Positions 48,554 to 57,444 are shown, counted from the first letter of the stretch. The stretch is DNA of 64,000 nucleotides from Capnocytophaga sp. oral taxon 878 (GCF_002999135.1 NZ_CP027229.1:62001-126000); one strand, 5' to 3'. The notes: generated by a model from the letters alone, not told the origin. A program made the numbers and translations.

Positions 48554-49594
48554 TTACTTGATAAACTTTTTATAGGCTTCTCTCAGGGCATCGGCTTGGG
48601 CTTTGTGAGGACTTTTAGTGCTCATATCATCAAAATAGTGGAAAGATACTATTTTGCTAACTTTAGGGATAGAACGTGCTGTAAGCAATTGTTGTTTTAC
48701 CCTATCAAAAGAGGCAGGCTGATAAGGATACTTACCATTGGGTGATGCAAAGGTTTCTAAATCACTCCAAAAAACGCCTTTGTAATTTTTATTTTCTTCA
48801 AAGAGTCCGCGTTGTGCAGCCTCATAATAGCTGGCAAGGCGCTCAAGGGTTACGTGTTGTGCGCCCACACCATCTTGTAACATTATAATTTGCAAATTGC
48901 TTTTAGACAGTTCTGCCATAAAGTGTTGCAGCTGCTGGGGTGTGGAGAGTGAGCTATTCCAAAAGGCAGCAATAGACACTGGCTTGTTGTTCAGTTGGTG
49001 CAGGCGGTTGGAAATGCGATCTACAAAATGCTCTCTAAAAAGGCGAACTTTCTCATCGGTATTATAAGCGTTAGGCTCGGGCTCGTGAGGTATATACCAG
49101 CCTTTGAAGGCTGAATTTGTGCCAAACTGAGCTTGTATTTCTTCGGCTATGACAATACAATAATTGGCTTGTGTTTGTAGCCACGCCACATCGGTTTGGT
49201 GATCCCAATACGTATCATCAAAATGTAGCCCTATATGCACTTCTATCCCTTTTCGGCTGGCAGAGGCTAAAAGTTGTTGCAAGGTGTTTTTGCTCTTAGT
49301 GGCTGTGAATGTATTTGCTGAATTGAACCAAGTGATATTGTTGTAAGGATTTTTGAATGCAGTATATTGCACAATAAGAGTGTTCATCCCTACATCTTTG
49401 ATTTCGGTGAGAAGCTCATCCCATTGTGCTTCACTCCAATTGTCTTTGCCAAAGAGTTGGATAAAAGTGCCTGTGAGTATCTTTCGCTCTAATGGAGGTG
49501 GAGCAGGAAGTTCCGGATTTGGAGTGTTGTTATCTCTGCTACAAGAAAGAAAAAACATCACACTGAGTATGATAAAGAGAAAGAGTTTTTTCAT
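48554..49594 (-). CDS. DUF4434 lipoprotein, glycoside-hydrolase-like TIM barrel
   Basis: A 346-residue lipoprotein (lipobox L-S-C, C18; the next residues are S-R-D-N-N). The mature part follows the DUF4434 pattern: G-T-F-I-Q-L-F-G-K-D-N-W at the first strand, M-N-T-L-I-V-Q-Y-T, I-E-V-H-I-G-L-H-F, F-K-G-W-Y-I-P-H-E-P-E near 180 and G-V-F-W-S-D-L-E-T-F near 300. These glutamates are candidate catalytic residues of a TIM-barrel glycosidase. The start at 49594 is chosen over 49642, since the latter adds residues before the signal peptide and overlaps the promoter. Confidence 0.75.
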   Translation of the reverse strand: MKKLFLFIILSVMFFLSCSRDNNTPNPELPAPPPLERKILTGTFIQLFGKDNWSEAQWDELLTEIKDVGMNTLIVQYTAFKNPYNNITWFNSANTFTATKSKNTLQQLLASASRKGIEVHIGLHFDDTYWDHQTDVAWLQTQANYCIVIAEEIQAQFGTNSAFKGWYIPHEPEPNAYNTDEKVRLFREHFVDRISNRLHQLNNKPVSIAAFWNSSLSTPQQLQHFMAELSKSNLQIIMLQDGVGAQHVTLERLASYYEAAQRGLFEENKNYKGVFWSDLETFASPNGKYPYQPASFDRVKQQLLTARSIPKVSKIVSFHYFDDMSTKSPHKAQADALREAYKKFIK

Positions 49595-49611
49595 AAGAGT
49601 TATTTTGCAGG

Positions 49612-49643
49612 CAAAAATATAAAATAAAGAGTAGTTACGCAAA
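49612..49643 (-). promoter_or_regulatory. Promoter for the DUF4434 lipoprotein gene
   Basis: Minus strand TTTG (49643-49640), 20-bp spacer, TATTTTTG (49619-49612); the start codon is at 49594. Confidence 0.72.
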
Positions 49644-49657
49644 TTTGTAATACAAAT

Positions 49658-49693
49658 AAAAAGCTGTTCAACTTTTTGGTTGAACAGCTTTTT
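49658..49693 (-). terminator. Terminator after the TonB receptor gene
   Basis: 15-bp perfect arms, AAAAAGCTGTTCAAC at 49658-49672 and complement at 49679-49693, 6-nt loop, T run on the minus strand. Confidence 0.92.
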
Positions 49694-49717
49694 TTTATGT
49701 TTATGTATGAAAAGGGG

Positions 49718-51997
49718 TTAGAACTGATAGCCTACACCTCCTAATATGCTGATAGTAGCTGCTGGCATAATACCTCCCCAAGCATTGTGGCGGGTAGTGA
49801 AGTATTTGCGGTTAAGCAAGTTGAGAGCATTAAGGTTGAAATTCCATTGCTTATAGCTATAGTTAGCGGTTGCATTGAGCAAGAAGAACTTAGGTATTAA
49901 ACCTACATTGCCATTAGCAGAGCCTTCAAAAGTATTAGCAAGGTCTGAAAATTGTGAGCTTACAAAGTTACCGTATACGTTGGTAGTAAGGGTGCCCTCG
50001 CCTATAGCACATTGGTATTTAGCCCCTGCGGTAGCAGTGTAACGCGGTGCATAAGGTATGCGGTTGCCTTTGTACATACCGTATTCAATAGTAGCTTTTT
50101 GTATAGCACCACTACCGTAGAGTTTTAGCCCTTCTACTGGATAAATAGCACCATTTACTTCTATCCCTTGGTGTAGTGCTTTTCCTCCGTTATTAAGCAA
50201 GCCACTTTCGCGGAATATTTTATGATTGAAGTCTAATATATAGGCTGCTAACTCTACTTCGAGCCATTGAGTAGGTTGGGTACGGAAACCTATTTCGTAG
50301 TTATTAGAAGTTTCGGCATCGAGGTCGCCATTGGTTTCGAAAGCTACACGTATCTGCGGCATCTTATAGCCTTTAGAATAAGTAGCATAAGCGCGATACT
50401 GCTCGGAGAATTTGTAGAATACCCCTAATGAGTAGATGAAAGCATCTTCGTTGCGGTTATCCCAACTATTGCGGAAGTAATCTTCTTTGTCGTAATTTAC
50501 AAAAGTATAGCGCAGACCAGGGTTGATATTAAGTTTATCGGTGATGTGGAACTCATCGAACACATAGCCCTCTACTACGGCTACGGTATTGGCTGAATTG
50601 GCAGTGGTTTTACCTGCTTTTTTGCCCATTTCGTCGCCGGCTACTGATACTTCGTGGGTAACATCGGTATGTAGGCGGATACCTGCTAAGAGTTTGTTTT
50701 CTTTGTCGAATAGAGTGTTGGTACGCTCATAGTCGGAGAATAAGCCTACTGTAGGGATATCGCGCAAAGCAGCTACAAATTTGCGTTTGCTAGCGGTAGC
50801 GTTGCGGTTGTCTAACCACCAGTCTCTTTTTAGGTAACTACCATATACAGAAGTGGTCAGTCTATTGGTTTCATCAAAACTGCGTTTGTATGAGATAGCG
50901 GTACTGAAGCGTCTTGCCTCGAAAAAGTCGTGTGGATTAACAGACTGCTCGGGGTCTTGCTCCCATTGTGCTTGACTAAGCCCTCCTGGAGTATCGGAAT
51001 ATTCGGTAAAGCCATTTAGGAAGAAGCGCCATTCGTTTTTGTCGCCTACTTTGGCTGTTACATTGGCAGTAAGGTCGTTCACATTATAGCGGCTGCGTGA
51101 CTTTCTGAAGCCATCGCCTTGGCGGCGGTGGAAGCCTGCGTAGTAATTCATTGCTCCTTCATTGGCATTACCTACCGTTTCTAACCCTATATTTAGAGCA
51201 TTATGGTTGCCATATTGTAGGTTGATGCCTGTATAAGGGCGAGCGGCTCCTTTTTTGGTGATGATATTTACTACCCCGCCTATACTACCACTTCCGTAAA
51301 GAGCAGGAGAGGCACCTTTTATCACTTCCACACTTTCGATAGCGCCTACGGGCATCATATAATAACCACCCATATCGGAATAGCTTTGCCCGATAGGTAT
51401 TTTACCATCAATGACTACCAAAGTATTGCTATTTCGGTTGGGTTCCATACCGCGTAGCCCGATACCAGGGCGCAATCCGCGACCATCTTCGTCTATATAG
51501 TTTACCCCAGGCATAAAGCGTACGGCATCGCCTACTGCGGGGATGGCTAATTCTTTAATTTGGGAAGCAGAGATGACGTTCACGGTACCTGCGAAGTCTT
51601 TGATTTGGCGTTTGATACCGGTAGAAGTAACGGTTACCTCTTTGAGCTCGTGAGTGGAGATTTCCATCTGTACGGTGATAGAAGAGCGTCCGTTAAGAGC
51701 TATTTCTTGAGTTTTATATCCTAAGAAGCGGAAGACGAGTACAGCATTTTCGTCGGCACGAAGAGAAAACTGTCCGTTTTCATCAGTAGCGACGCCACGA
51801 TGGGTGCCTTTTACAACTACGCTGACTCCTAGCATTGGATAGCCGTCGGCATCGAACACTTGTCCTTCTACCTCTATTTCTTCTTGTTGAAAGCGCGTTA
51901 CGCTTGTGTTTTCGAGGGCTGAAGACTTCGCTTCGGCTACCTCAGAGGCTATCATAGCTAACAGCAGACTGCCCAAAAATAGTGATTTGTTTTTCAT
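49718..51997 (-). CDS. TonB-dependent outer-membrane receptor
   Basis: A 759-residue receptor. The signal peptide spans about residues 1-23, and a CarboxypepD_reg-like domain about 40-125 (Y-P-M-L-G-V-S-V-V-V-K-G-T, D-E-N-G-Q-F-S-L). The plug (about 140-255) has G-L-R-G-M-E-P-N-R, V-V-I-D-G-K-I-P, I-E-S-V-E-V-I-K-G-A-S-P-A-L-Y-G and G-G-V-V-N-I-I-T-K-K-G. A 22-strand barrel follows to the aromatic C-terminus G-Y-Q-F. It imports a siderophore, vitamin or other ligand; the plug is of the FecA/iron-chelate sort but the substrate is open. There is no SusD partner. Promoter at 52057-52027. Confidence 0.93.
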   Translation of the reverse strand: MKNKSLFLGSLLLAMIASEVAEAKSSALENTSVTRFQQEEIEVEGQVFDADGYPMLGVSVVVKGTHRGVATDENGQFSLRADENAVLVFRFLGYKTQEIALNGRSSITVQMEISTHELKEVTVTSTGIKRQIKDFAGTVNVISASQIKELAIPAVGDAVRFMPGVNYIDEDGRGLRPGIGLRGMEPNRNSNTLVVIDGKIPIGQSYSDMGGYYMMPVGAIESVEVIKGASPALYGSGSIGGVVNIITKKGAARPYTGINLQYGNHNALNIGLETVGNANEGAMNYYAGFHRRQGDGFRKSRSRYNVNDLTANVTAKVGDKNEWRFFLNGFTEYSDTPGGLSQAQWEQDPEQSVNPHDFFEARRFSTAISYKRSFDETNRLTTSVYGSYLKRDWWLDNRNATASKRKFVAALRDIPTVGLFSDYERTNTLFDKENKLLAGIRLHTDVTHEVSVAGDEMGKKAGKTTANSANTVAVVEGYVFDEFHITDKLNINPGLRYTFVNYDKEDYFRNSWDNRNEDAFIYSLGVFYKFSEQYRAYATYSKGYKMPQIRVAFETNGDLDAETSNNYEIGFRTQPTQWLEVELAAYILDFNHKIFRESGLLNNGGKALHQGIEVNGAIYPVEGLKLYGSGAIQKATIEYGMYKGNRIPYAPRYTATAGAKYQCAIGEGTLTTNVYGNFVSSQFSDLANTFEGSANGNVGLIPKFFLLNATANYSYKQWNFNLNALNLLNRKYFTTRHNAWGGIMPAATISILGGVGYQF

Positions 51998-52026
51998 AAA
52001 AACATTTATTTATTACTTTTCGGGCG

Positions 52027-52057
52027 CAAAAATAAAAACTTTCTAAATAATTGCAAG
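52027..52057 (-). promoter_or_regulatory. Promoter for the TonB receptor gene
   Basis: Minus strand CTTG (52057-52054), 19-bp spacer, TATTTTTG (52034-52027); the start codon is at 51997. No Fur-box-like palindrome is obvious. Confidence 0.72.
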
Positions 52058-52098
52058 CATTTATGTAGAAAATTTTTAAATAATATGTGTTTAAATAC

Positions 52099-52137
52099 AA
52101 AAGACGAAATACGGGTGTTACTCGCATTTCGTCTTTT
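52099..52137 (-). terminator. Terminator after the 52201 gene
   Basis: AAAAGACGAAATACG at 52099-52113 and CGCATTTCGTCTTTT at 52123-52137 pair over 14 of 15 positions with a 9-nt loop. T runs are present on both strands. Confidence 0.8.
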
Positions 52138-52200
52138 CGTATTTTCTATTTCGCCTTTATTTCAGTAAGTTATAGAGCTTGCGAAACTTAAATTAAATCA

Positions 52201-52479
52201 TTATTTTTTCTTTTGAGAAGGGAGTATTATGTTTTTTTCCTTAGCCAGACGACGGGCTACATTTCTATTGGCTTCTTTAGAAAGTGCCATAATAAATTCA
52301 TAATCTTCAGGGCTTTCTTCTTCAAAAGCAGCCTCTACAAGGGCTGCTTTTTCCTTTGTAGCAGTCTTTTTTGTCTTCGTTTTGGTCTCCTTAAAGGAAA
52401 CAAAACTGAATGTTTTAAGAAGTTCCACAAGGGCAGAGGCTTGTGGGTGACTCTCATTAATGGTAAAGGTCATAGACAT
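52201..52479 (-). CDS. Small DUF2683-like protein, possible orphan antitoxin
   Basis: A 92-residue soluble protein. It opens with a strand M-T-F-T-I-N-E-S-H-P-Q-A-S-A-L-V-E-L-L-K-T-F (a pattern seen in small Bacteroidota antitoxins of the DUF2683 kind). A T/K-rich linker (about 32-45) and a helical C-terminal part with D-Y-E-F-I-M-A-L-S-K-E-A-N-R follow. There is no toxin gene next to it: the neighbours are a TonB receptor and SemiSWEET. TATCTTTG on the minus strand (52507-52500) is a likely -7 box. The antitoxin idea rests on pattern only. Confidence 0.5.
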   Translation of the reverse strand: MSMTFTINESHPQASALVELLKTFSFVSFKETKTKTKKTATKEKAALVEAAFEEESPEDYEFIMALSKEANRNVARRLAKEKNIILPSQKKK

Positions 52480-52578
52480 AAGATTCTTATTCTGTAAGGC
52501 AAAGATACAAAAATTATTCCAATGTAGGGATTAGTGATCGTTTTTGCTTTTGCCGAAAAGCAGAAACATCCAGTAGCT

Positions 52579-52857
52579 TTAAAGTGAAGTAATAAAAGTT
52601 AAGAATCCTAAAACTACCCCTACCAAATTGGGGATAATGAGAATATAATCTGGCTTAGGCTCTTTTGTCCAGCCATACATCACCCAGATAAGACAAGACC
52701 CAGCTGCAAACAAAGGTTGCCAAGGTTGTGCTTTGTGCCCCTCTAAGTTGGCCATAATTTGAGGAATATAGGCTACAAATACCGCCACTCCTATAAAGGC
52801 TCCTATGGAACCTATAAACAAATTAATTTTTTGCTTGATATTTCTTTTTTCGTTCAT
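52579..52857 (-). CDS. SemiSWEET-family sugar transporter
   Basis: A 92-residue membrane protein with three helices (about 12-32, 44-60 and 68-90). It carries the PQ-loop motif A-Y-I-P-Q-I in helix 1 and I-I-P-N-L-V-G-V-V-L-G in helix 3 (family asparagine). These are the marks of SemiSWEET half-transporters, which dimerise to move sugars across the cytoplasmic membrane. TATCTTTG on the minus strand (52882-52875) is a likely -7 box. Confidence 0.85.
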   Translation of the reverse strand: MNEKRNIKQKINLFIGSIGAFIGVAVFVAYIPQIMANLEGHKAQPWQPLFAAGSCLIWVMYGWTKEPKPDYILIIPNLVGVVLGFLTFITSL

Positions 52858-52911
52858 AATAATATGGTTTTCTGCAAAGATAGTAATTCGTATTTTGTGT
52901 TTCGTCTTTAT

Positions 52912-53856
52912 TTAGTATTCAAATTCTTCTATATATTCAAGAGTTTTTACGTTATTACCTTCTTGAGTATAATGTTTTTTCATAGTAGGATACCCCTTGC
53001 TGTTATAAGTAAGCTCAATAGAGGTAATATTCTTAACTAATTTCCCTTGAAGATCAGTATAACTCTTCACTTCTTCTATCAAATTATTTTTACTATAGCT
53101 TTTTTGTAAAAAATAATCAGGAACTGTTGTTTTTAACAATGCATTCAGTGGTGTAGGGTTTGTATTGCTATCGTATTTATACTCGGTAGTTTGCCTTCTT
53201 TCTATTTTTTTTATTAGGTTGCCCCCTGCTACAGTATAGGTAGTAGTTCCTGTATGAGTATAAGTTTCTGTACCTGATACCACTGCTCCATTCCCATCGC
53301 GATAGGTAACAGTTTCATTTACAATAATATCATTACCGCTATAGGCTAACACACTCTCAGAATGTCTATTTACCTTTTTGCGCTCTCCGTTAATCCAAGT
53401 ACTTGAAACGCTCTGTTTGATAATCTTTGTTAGCTGTTCACCCTCATAGCGGTATTCTTTGGTATAAGAATCTCCGTATTCTGTTGTTCTATGAGGCTCT
53501 ACGCGTGTTTCTTTTATCACTCGTCCTTGTCCGTCGTAGACATAATCTTCAATAGCATAATTTTCTGCAGAAGGTTGACCATACTTTACTTGGGTTATAC
53601 GGTCTCCCAAGTATTCTGCTTTGATAATCTGAGCCGTACCTGTTTGAACGCCATTTTCATATTCAGTAATAGTAGTTGACAACAACTTGCCGTTCTGAAT
53701 ATTATAGGTTGCTATACTACTCCTGTTACTATTAGGGTAAGTAATAGTTGTTTTCTTAGGGAAAGCACCCTCTTGTATGCCTTTATCGTTGTCGTCACCC
53801 TTACCACAACCCACTAAGGCTACACTTGCCATCAAGGCTATAAAAAACTTTTTCAT
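52912..53856 (-). CDS. Surface-type lipoprotein with repeated beta strands
   Basis: A 314-residue lipoprotein: signal peptide with lipobox L-V-G-C (C17) followed by G-K-G-D-D-N-D-K-G. This start of the mature protein is the same as in the 6388 lipoprotein and fits a surface-export signal. The body is a run of short strands of YD/RHS-like character (Y-V-Y-D-G-Q-G-R-V-I-K-E-T, Y-R-Y-E-G-E-Q-L-T-K, L-T-Y-N-S-K-G-Y-P). It has no toxin-type C-terminus. I start at 53856; a start at 53892 adds 12 residues overlapping the promoter. Confidence 0.72.
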   Translation of the reverse strand: MKKFFIALMASVALVGCGKGDDNDKGIQEGAFPKKTTITYPNSNRSSIATYNIQNGKLLSTTITEYENGVQTGTAQIIKAEYLGDRITQVKYGQPSAENYAIEDYVYDGQGRVIKETRVEPHRTTEYGDSYTKEYRYEGEQLTKIIKQSVSSTWINGERKKVNRHSESVLAYSGNDIIVNETVTYRDGNGAVVSGTETYTHTGTTTYTVAGGNLIKKIERRQTTEYKYDSNTNPTPLNALLKTTVPDYFLQKSYSKNNLIEEVKSYTDLQGKLVKNITSIELTYNSKGYPTMKKHYTQEGNNVKTLEYIEEFEY

Positions 53857-53881
53857 ATAAAAATTATTTTTAAAATTGAGG

Positions 53882-53913
53882 CAAAAGTACAAATAAATTT
53901 GCTAATCGGCAAA
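53882..53913 (-). promoter_or_regulatory. Promoter of the 52912 lipoprotein gene with overlapping inverted repeat
   Basis: Minus strand TTTG (53913-53910), 20-bp spacer, TACTTTTG (53889-53882). An 8-bp inverted repeat (AAATTTGC 53895-53902, GCAAATTT 53909-53916) covers the -33 box and part of the spacer, so a repressor site is possible. Confidence 0.7.
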
Positions 53914-53945
53914 TTTTTCTGGGTTTGGGGCAATATTAAATATTT

Positions 53946-53993
53946 ATCCTTCGTTTATAGTTCGTTTATAGTTCGTTTATCGTTCGTTCAACC
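53946..53993 (+). repeat. Phased TTCGTT element, copy D
   Basis: TTCGTT begins at 53950, 53961, 53972 and 53983, always 11 bp apart, in TATnnTTCGTT units, followed by CAACC and a 130-bp G-rich tract on the same strand. That tract includes three 14-bp tandem units of GAGGTAGGGGATAG type (54013-54054). The divergent gap 53857-54200 holds no gene. Confidence 0.88.
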
Positions 53994-54012
53994 TAGGGGA
54001 TAGCTGGGGGAG

Positions 54013-54054
54013 GAGGTAGGGGATAGGAGGTAGGGGATAGGAGTTAGGGGGTAG
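54013..54054 (+). repeat. Three 14-bp G-rich tandem repeats
   Basis: GAGGTAGGGGATAG occurs at 54013-54026 and 54027-54040 exactly and at 54041-54054 with two changes. Each unit carries a GGGG run, so G-quadruplex formation on this strand is possible. Confidence 0.8.
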
Positions 54055-54151
54055 GGGAGAGTAAGGATAGGAGGTGAGGGGGTGGGGGAGGACAATGGAT
54101 TGATGAAGGGTGAGGGAGGAGGGGGGATTAAGAGAAAATATTAATTATTAA

Positions 54152-54181
54152 TTGTTAATTGGTAATAATTTATTACCTTTG
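54152..54181 (+). promoter_or_regulatory. Promoter for der
   Basis: TTG at 54152-54154, 19-bp spacer, TACCTTTG at 54174-54181; the ATG is at 54201. Confidence 0.7.
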
Positions 54182-54200
54182 CAAAATAAAATAGAAAAAT

Positions 54201-55505
54201 ATGAGTGCTATTGTAGCTATAGTAGGTAGACCTAATGTAGGGAAATCGACCTTATTTAACCGTCTTATAAAACGCCGTGAGGCGATTGTGGACGCTGTGA
54301 GTGGTGTAACCAGAGACCGCCATTATGGTAAAACGGATTGGAATGGTACGGAATTCTCGGTAATTGATACTGGGGGGTACCTTTCGGGAAGTGACGACAC
54401 ATTTGAAAAGGAGATTAATAAGCAAGTGGCATTGGCTATAGAAGAGGCTGATGTTATCTTGTTTATGGTAAATGTGGAAGATGGGCTTACGGGTATGGAT
54501 GAATCGGTAGCGACCCTATTACGCAGGAGCCATAAGCCAGTGCTTGTGGTTGTAAATAAGGTGGATAGCAATAACCGTAGGAATGATATGCACGAGTTTT
54601 ACGCTTTGGGCTTTGGGCAACTTTATGCCTTATCAAGCATTAATGGTAGTGGTACTGGGGAGTTATTGGATGACTTGCTAAAGGTGTTGCCAGAGAAGGA
54701 GCAGAAAGAGGAGACTGAATTACCACGTTTTGCGGTGGTAGGGCGTCCTAATGCAGGAAAATCGTCGTTTATTAATGCGCTCATAGGTGAAGATAGATAC
54801 ATAGTTACTGATATAGCGGGTACTACTCGTGATGCTATTGATACTAAATACAATCGTTTTGGATTTGAGTTTAACTTGGTGGATACGGCTGGTATTAGGC
54901 GTAAGGCTAAGGTAAAGGAGGATTTGGAATTTTACTCGGTAATGCGATCTATTAGGGCTATAGAACACTCGGATGTGTGTATCTTGATGCTGGATGCTAC
55001 CAGAGGCTTTGAGAGCCAAGATGCGAATATATTTTGGTTGGCGCAACGCAATCGCAAAGGTATTGTGATATTGGTGAACAAGTGGGACTTGGTAGAGAAG
55101 GAGAATAATACTGCCAAGCAGTATGAGGCGATTATCAGAAAAGAAATAGAGCCTTTTACTGATGTGCCTATTTTGTTTGTATCGGCATTGAACAAACAAC
55201 GTATTTACAAAGCTATAGAAACAGCGGTAGCGGTGTACAACAACCGTAGCAAACGGATACCGACAAGGAAGCTGAATGAAGTAATGTTGCCATTGATAGA
55301 GAATTATCCTCCACCTGCTATTAAGGGTAAATATGTGAAGATAAAGTTCTGCACCCAATTACCTACCCCTATGCCACAGTTTGCTTTCTTTGCTAATTTG
55401 CCGCAGTATGTAAAAGAACCTTATAGACGTTTTATAGAGAACAAACTTCGGGAGAATTTTGATTTTAACGGAGTTCCTATTGATGTATATTTCAGGCAGA
55501 AATAA
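54201..55505 (+). CDS. der: GTPase Der (EngA), ribosome assembly
   Basis: A 434-residue protein with two G domains in tandem. Domain 1 is [13 protein letters not shown] near residues 9-21, D-T-G-G and V-N-K-V-D; domain 2 is [13 protein letters not shown] near 180, D-T-A-G-I-R-R-K and V-N-K-W-D. A C-terminal KH-like domain binds rRNA. It is needed for 50S subunit assembly. Own promoter; a 52-bp gap to the next gene. Confidence 0.97.
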   Translation: MSAIVAIVGRPNVGKSTLFNRLIKRREAIVDAVSGVTRDRHYGKTDWNGTEFSVIDTGGYLSGSDDTFEKEINKQVALAIEEADVILFMVNVEDGLTGMDESVATLLRRSHKPVLVVVNKVDSNNRRNDMHEFYALGFGQLYALSSINGSGTGELLDDLLKVLPEKEQKEETELPRFAVVGRPNAGKSSFINALIGEDRYIVTDIAGTTRDAIDTKYNRFGFEFNLVDTAGIRRKAKVKEDLEFYSVMRSIRAIEHSDVCILMLDATRGFESQDANIFWLAQRNRKGIVILVNKWDLVEKENNTAKQYEAIIRKEIEPFTDVPILFVSALNKQRIYKAIETAVAVYNNRSKRIPTRKLNEVMLPLIENYPPPAIKGKYVKIKFCTQLPTPMPQFAFFANLPQYVKEPYRRFIENKLRENFDFNGVPIDVYFRQK

Positions 55506-55557
55506 TCTGAGAGGGATATGTATCTGACTTTGTAATGAAGTGTAAATAAAGAGGAAT

Positions 55558-56391
55558 ATGAAAGGATTGTTATTACTTATTAGTGTAATTATTCCGTTTG
55601 GATTGCAAGCGCAATCTTATATTCCTAAACATTCGGGAGTGTACCCTAAGGCATCGGAGAGGGTTCCGCTAGAGGAAGTAATCATAAAGCAGACGGGAAA
55701 TCCTATAGAAGTTTTTTCAAAGAAACCTATTGATACACTTTTGATAGATGAAACTGTTCTGTGTGATAAATATGGGGTGAAATTTAGTGAAAAAGCTAGA
55801 AAGAATAGGATAAGAATTAGCAAGAGAGCCTATTGGCAAAGCAAGAGAAAAGGGATGCTTTTTCAGACTGCTATGCAAATGGAAACACTGAAATATCTTG
55901 AAGGTATTTATAAAGAAGATGAACCTTATTGGCTATCATTAAAAAATGCAATAGAATATAGGAATAGGATATGGGCTACTGGAATTATTGAAAAGCGAGG
56001 TAAACGATATGAACAATGGACTAGGAAAAAGGCAATAAGGAGACTCACACCTATTACAACCCCTAAAGAAGCGGTAGTTTTTCTTTTTTTGATGGAGAAT
56101 GCATTTCCTATTAACGATTTTTCGGATATTAAGAATCCGATGAAGATAGAAGTAAATTGGAGTGGAGAAAAAGAAGAGATAGATGCTTACTATGAAGTGT
56201 ATGTACCTGAGTTACGACCTACAGAAGTGATAGAAGAAAAAGGAAGTTTTATAGTGAATCTCTTCTATAAAATATCAGTAGAAGACCTATATGAAGTAGT
56301 GTATAGGTTATTTAAAAATGGGCATTATGAAGTGCTGAGCAAGCGACTTATTTATAAAATGCCTTTAAATGATATAGGAGAAGTATTTTAA
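55558..56391 (+). CDS. Exported hypothetical protein
   Basis: A 277-residue protein with signal peptide (about 1-19, ending L-Q-A-Q). The mature part is basic and rich in K, R and E (helix I-R-I-S-K-R-A-Y-W-Q-S-K-R-K-G). Further on come A-I-E-Y-R-N-R-I-W-A and the C-terminal strands V-N-L-F-Y-K-I-S-V. I do not recognise the family. It lies between der and ddl, 63 bp before ddl, and may share their transcript. Periplasmic location is inferred. Confidence 0.55.
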   Translation: MKGLLLLISVIIPFGLQAQSYIPKHSGVYPKASERVPLEEVIIKQTGNPIEVFSKKPIDTLLIDETVLCDKYGVKFSEKARKNRIRISKRAYWQSKRKGMLFQTAMQMETLKYLEGIYKEDEPYWLSLKNAIEYRNRIWATGIIEKRGKRYEQWTRKKAIRRLTPITTPKEAVVFLFLMENAFPINDFSDIKNPMKIEVNWSGEKEEIDAYYEVYVPELRPTEVIEEKGSFIVNLFYKISVEDLYEVVYRLFKNGHYEVLSKRLIYKMPLNDIGEVF

Positions 56392-56454
56392 TACTGGGAA
56401 TATATAACAAGAGATATTAGTCTCTTAGAAAAGAATATACAAAAACTTTTAAAA

Positions 56455-57432
56455 GTGAAAAAGAATATAGCTATACTAATGGGAGGCTACTCCAAAGAAG
56501 CAGAAGTCTCTCTTAAAAGTGCTGCGGTAGTAGCGAAACACCTTGGCCAAGACAAATATGTACCTTACCCAGTGCGTATTGACCGCGATAAATGGGTATA
56601 TGTAGATGCTAAAGGAGATGAATACCCTGTAAATAGGAATGACTTTTCATTATTACTGAATGGAGAAAAGATTACCTTTAGTGCCGTATTTAACGCTATT
56701 CACGGGACACCAGGGGAAGATGGCTATCTACAAGCGTATTTTCAGCTTATAGGCTTGCCCCTTACAGGCTGTAGTATGTATGCTTCAGCCCTTACATTTA
56801 ACAAGCGAGATATGCTATCGGTATTGAAGCCTTATGGTATTCTTTCGGCACCTTCTTATTACCTGAACAAAGGGGAAGATTATAAGACCTCTGATATAGT
56901 AGCTAAAGTAGGTATGCCTTGCTTTGTGAAGGCTAATAGATCGGGGAGCAGTATTGGAACTTTTAAAGTAAATGAAGAGAGCAAACTAGTAGAAACTATT
57001 GAAAAAGCTTTTGAAGTAGATGATGAAATACTTATAGAAAGTTTCTTGAAAGGTACTGAAGTATCGGTAGGAGTAATTGGCTATAAAGGAGAAATAAAAG
57101 TATTGCCTATTACTGAAATAGTTTCTGAAAATGAGTTCTTTGATTATGAAGCTAAATACTTAGGCAAATCAAAAGAAATTACACCGGCAAGACTTTCTTC
57201 TGAAATGACCGCTAAAATCAATGCTTTGGCTGAACGCGTATATAGGCTTTTGAAAATGGAAGGCTATAGCCGTAGTGAGTTCATTATAGTAGATGATACA
57301 CCTTACTTATTGGAAATGAATACTACACCAGGCTTATCGGAAGCTAGTATATTACCCCAACAAGCAAAAGTAGCAGGTATTAGCCTAAGTGAACTATTTG
57401 AAAGTGAAATAGAAAGAGTACTTAACCGTTAA
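56455..57432 (+). CDS. ddl: D-alanine--D-alanine ligase
   Basis: A 325-residue ATP-grasp enzyme. N-terminal G-G-Y-S-K-E-A-E-V-S-L-K-S, then A-I-H-G-T-P-G-E-D-G-Y-L-Q-A-Y near 84, C-F-V-K-A-N-R-S-G-S-S-I-G (about 160) and the metal/ATP site L-L-E-M-N-T-T-P-G-L-S-E near the end. It makes the D-Ala-D-Ala dipeptide for peptidoglycan in the cytosol. The start is a GTG at 56455, since no ATG gives the conserved K-K-N-I-A-I-L-M-G-G opening. Confidence 0.96.
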   Translation: MKKNIAILMGGYSKEAEVSLKSAAVVAKHLGQDKYVPYPVRIDRDKWVYVDAKGDEYPVNRNDFSLLLNGEKITFSAVFNAIHGTPGEDGYLQAYFQLIGLPLTGCSMYASALTFNKRDMLSVLKPYGILSAPSYYLNKGEDYKTSDIVAKVGMPCFVKANRSGSSIGTFKVNEESKLVETIEKAFEVDDEILIESFLKGTEVSVGVIGYKGEIKVLPITEIVSENEFFDYEAKYLGKSKEITPARLSSEMTAKINALAERVYRLLKMEGYSRSEFIIVDDTPYLLEMNTTPGLSEASILPQQAKVAGISLSELFESEIERVLNR

Positions 57433-57444
57433 TAAATTAATTCA

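Noticed and set aside
54720..55358. 212-codon minus-strand frame
   Set aside because: It lies wholly inside der, which has full GTPase motifs and a promoter; this is a shadow frame.
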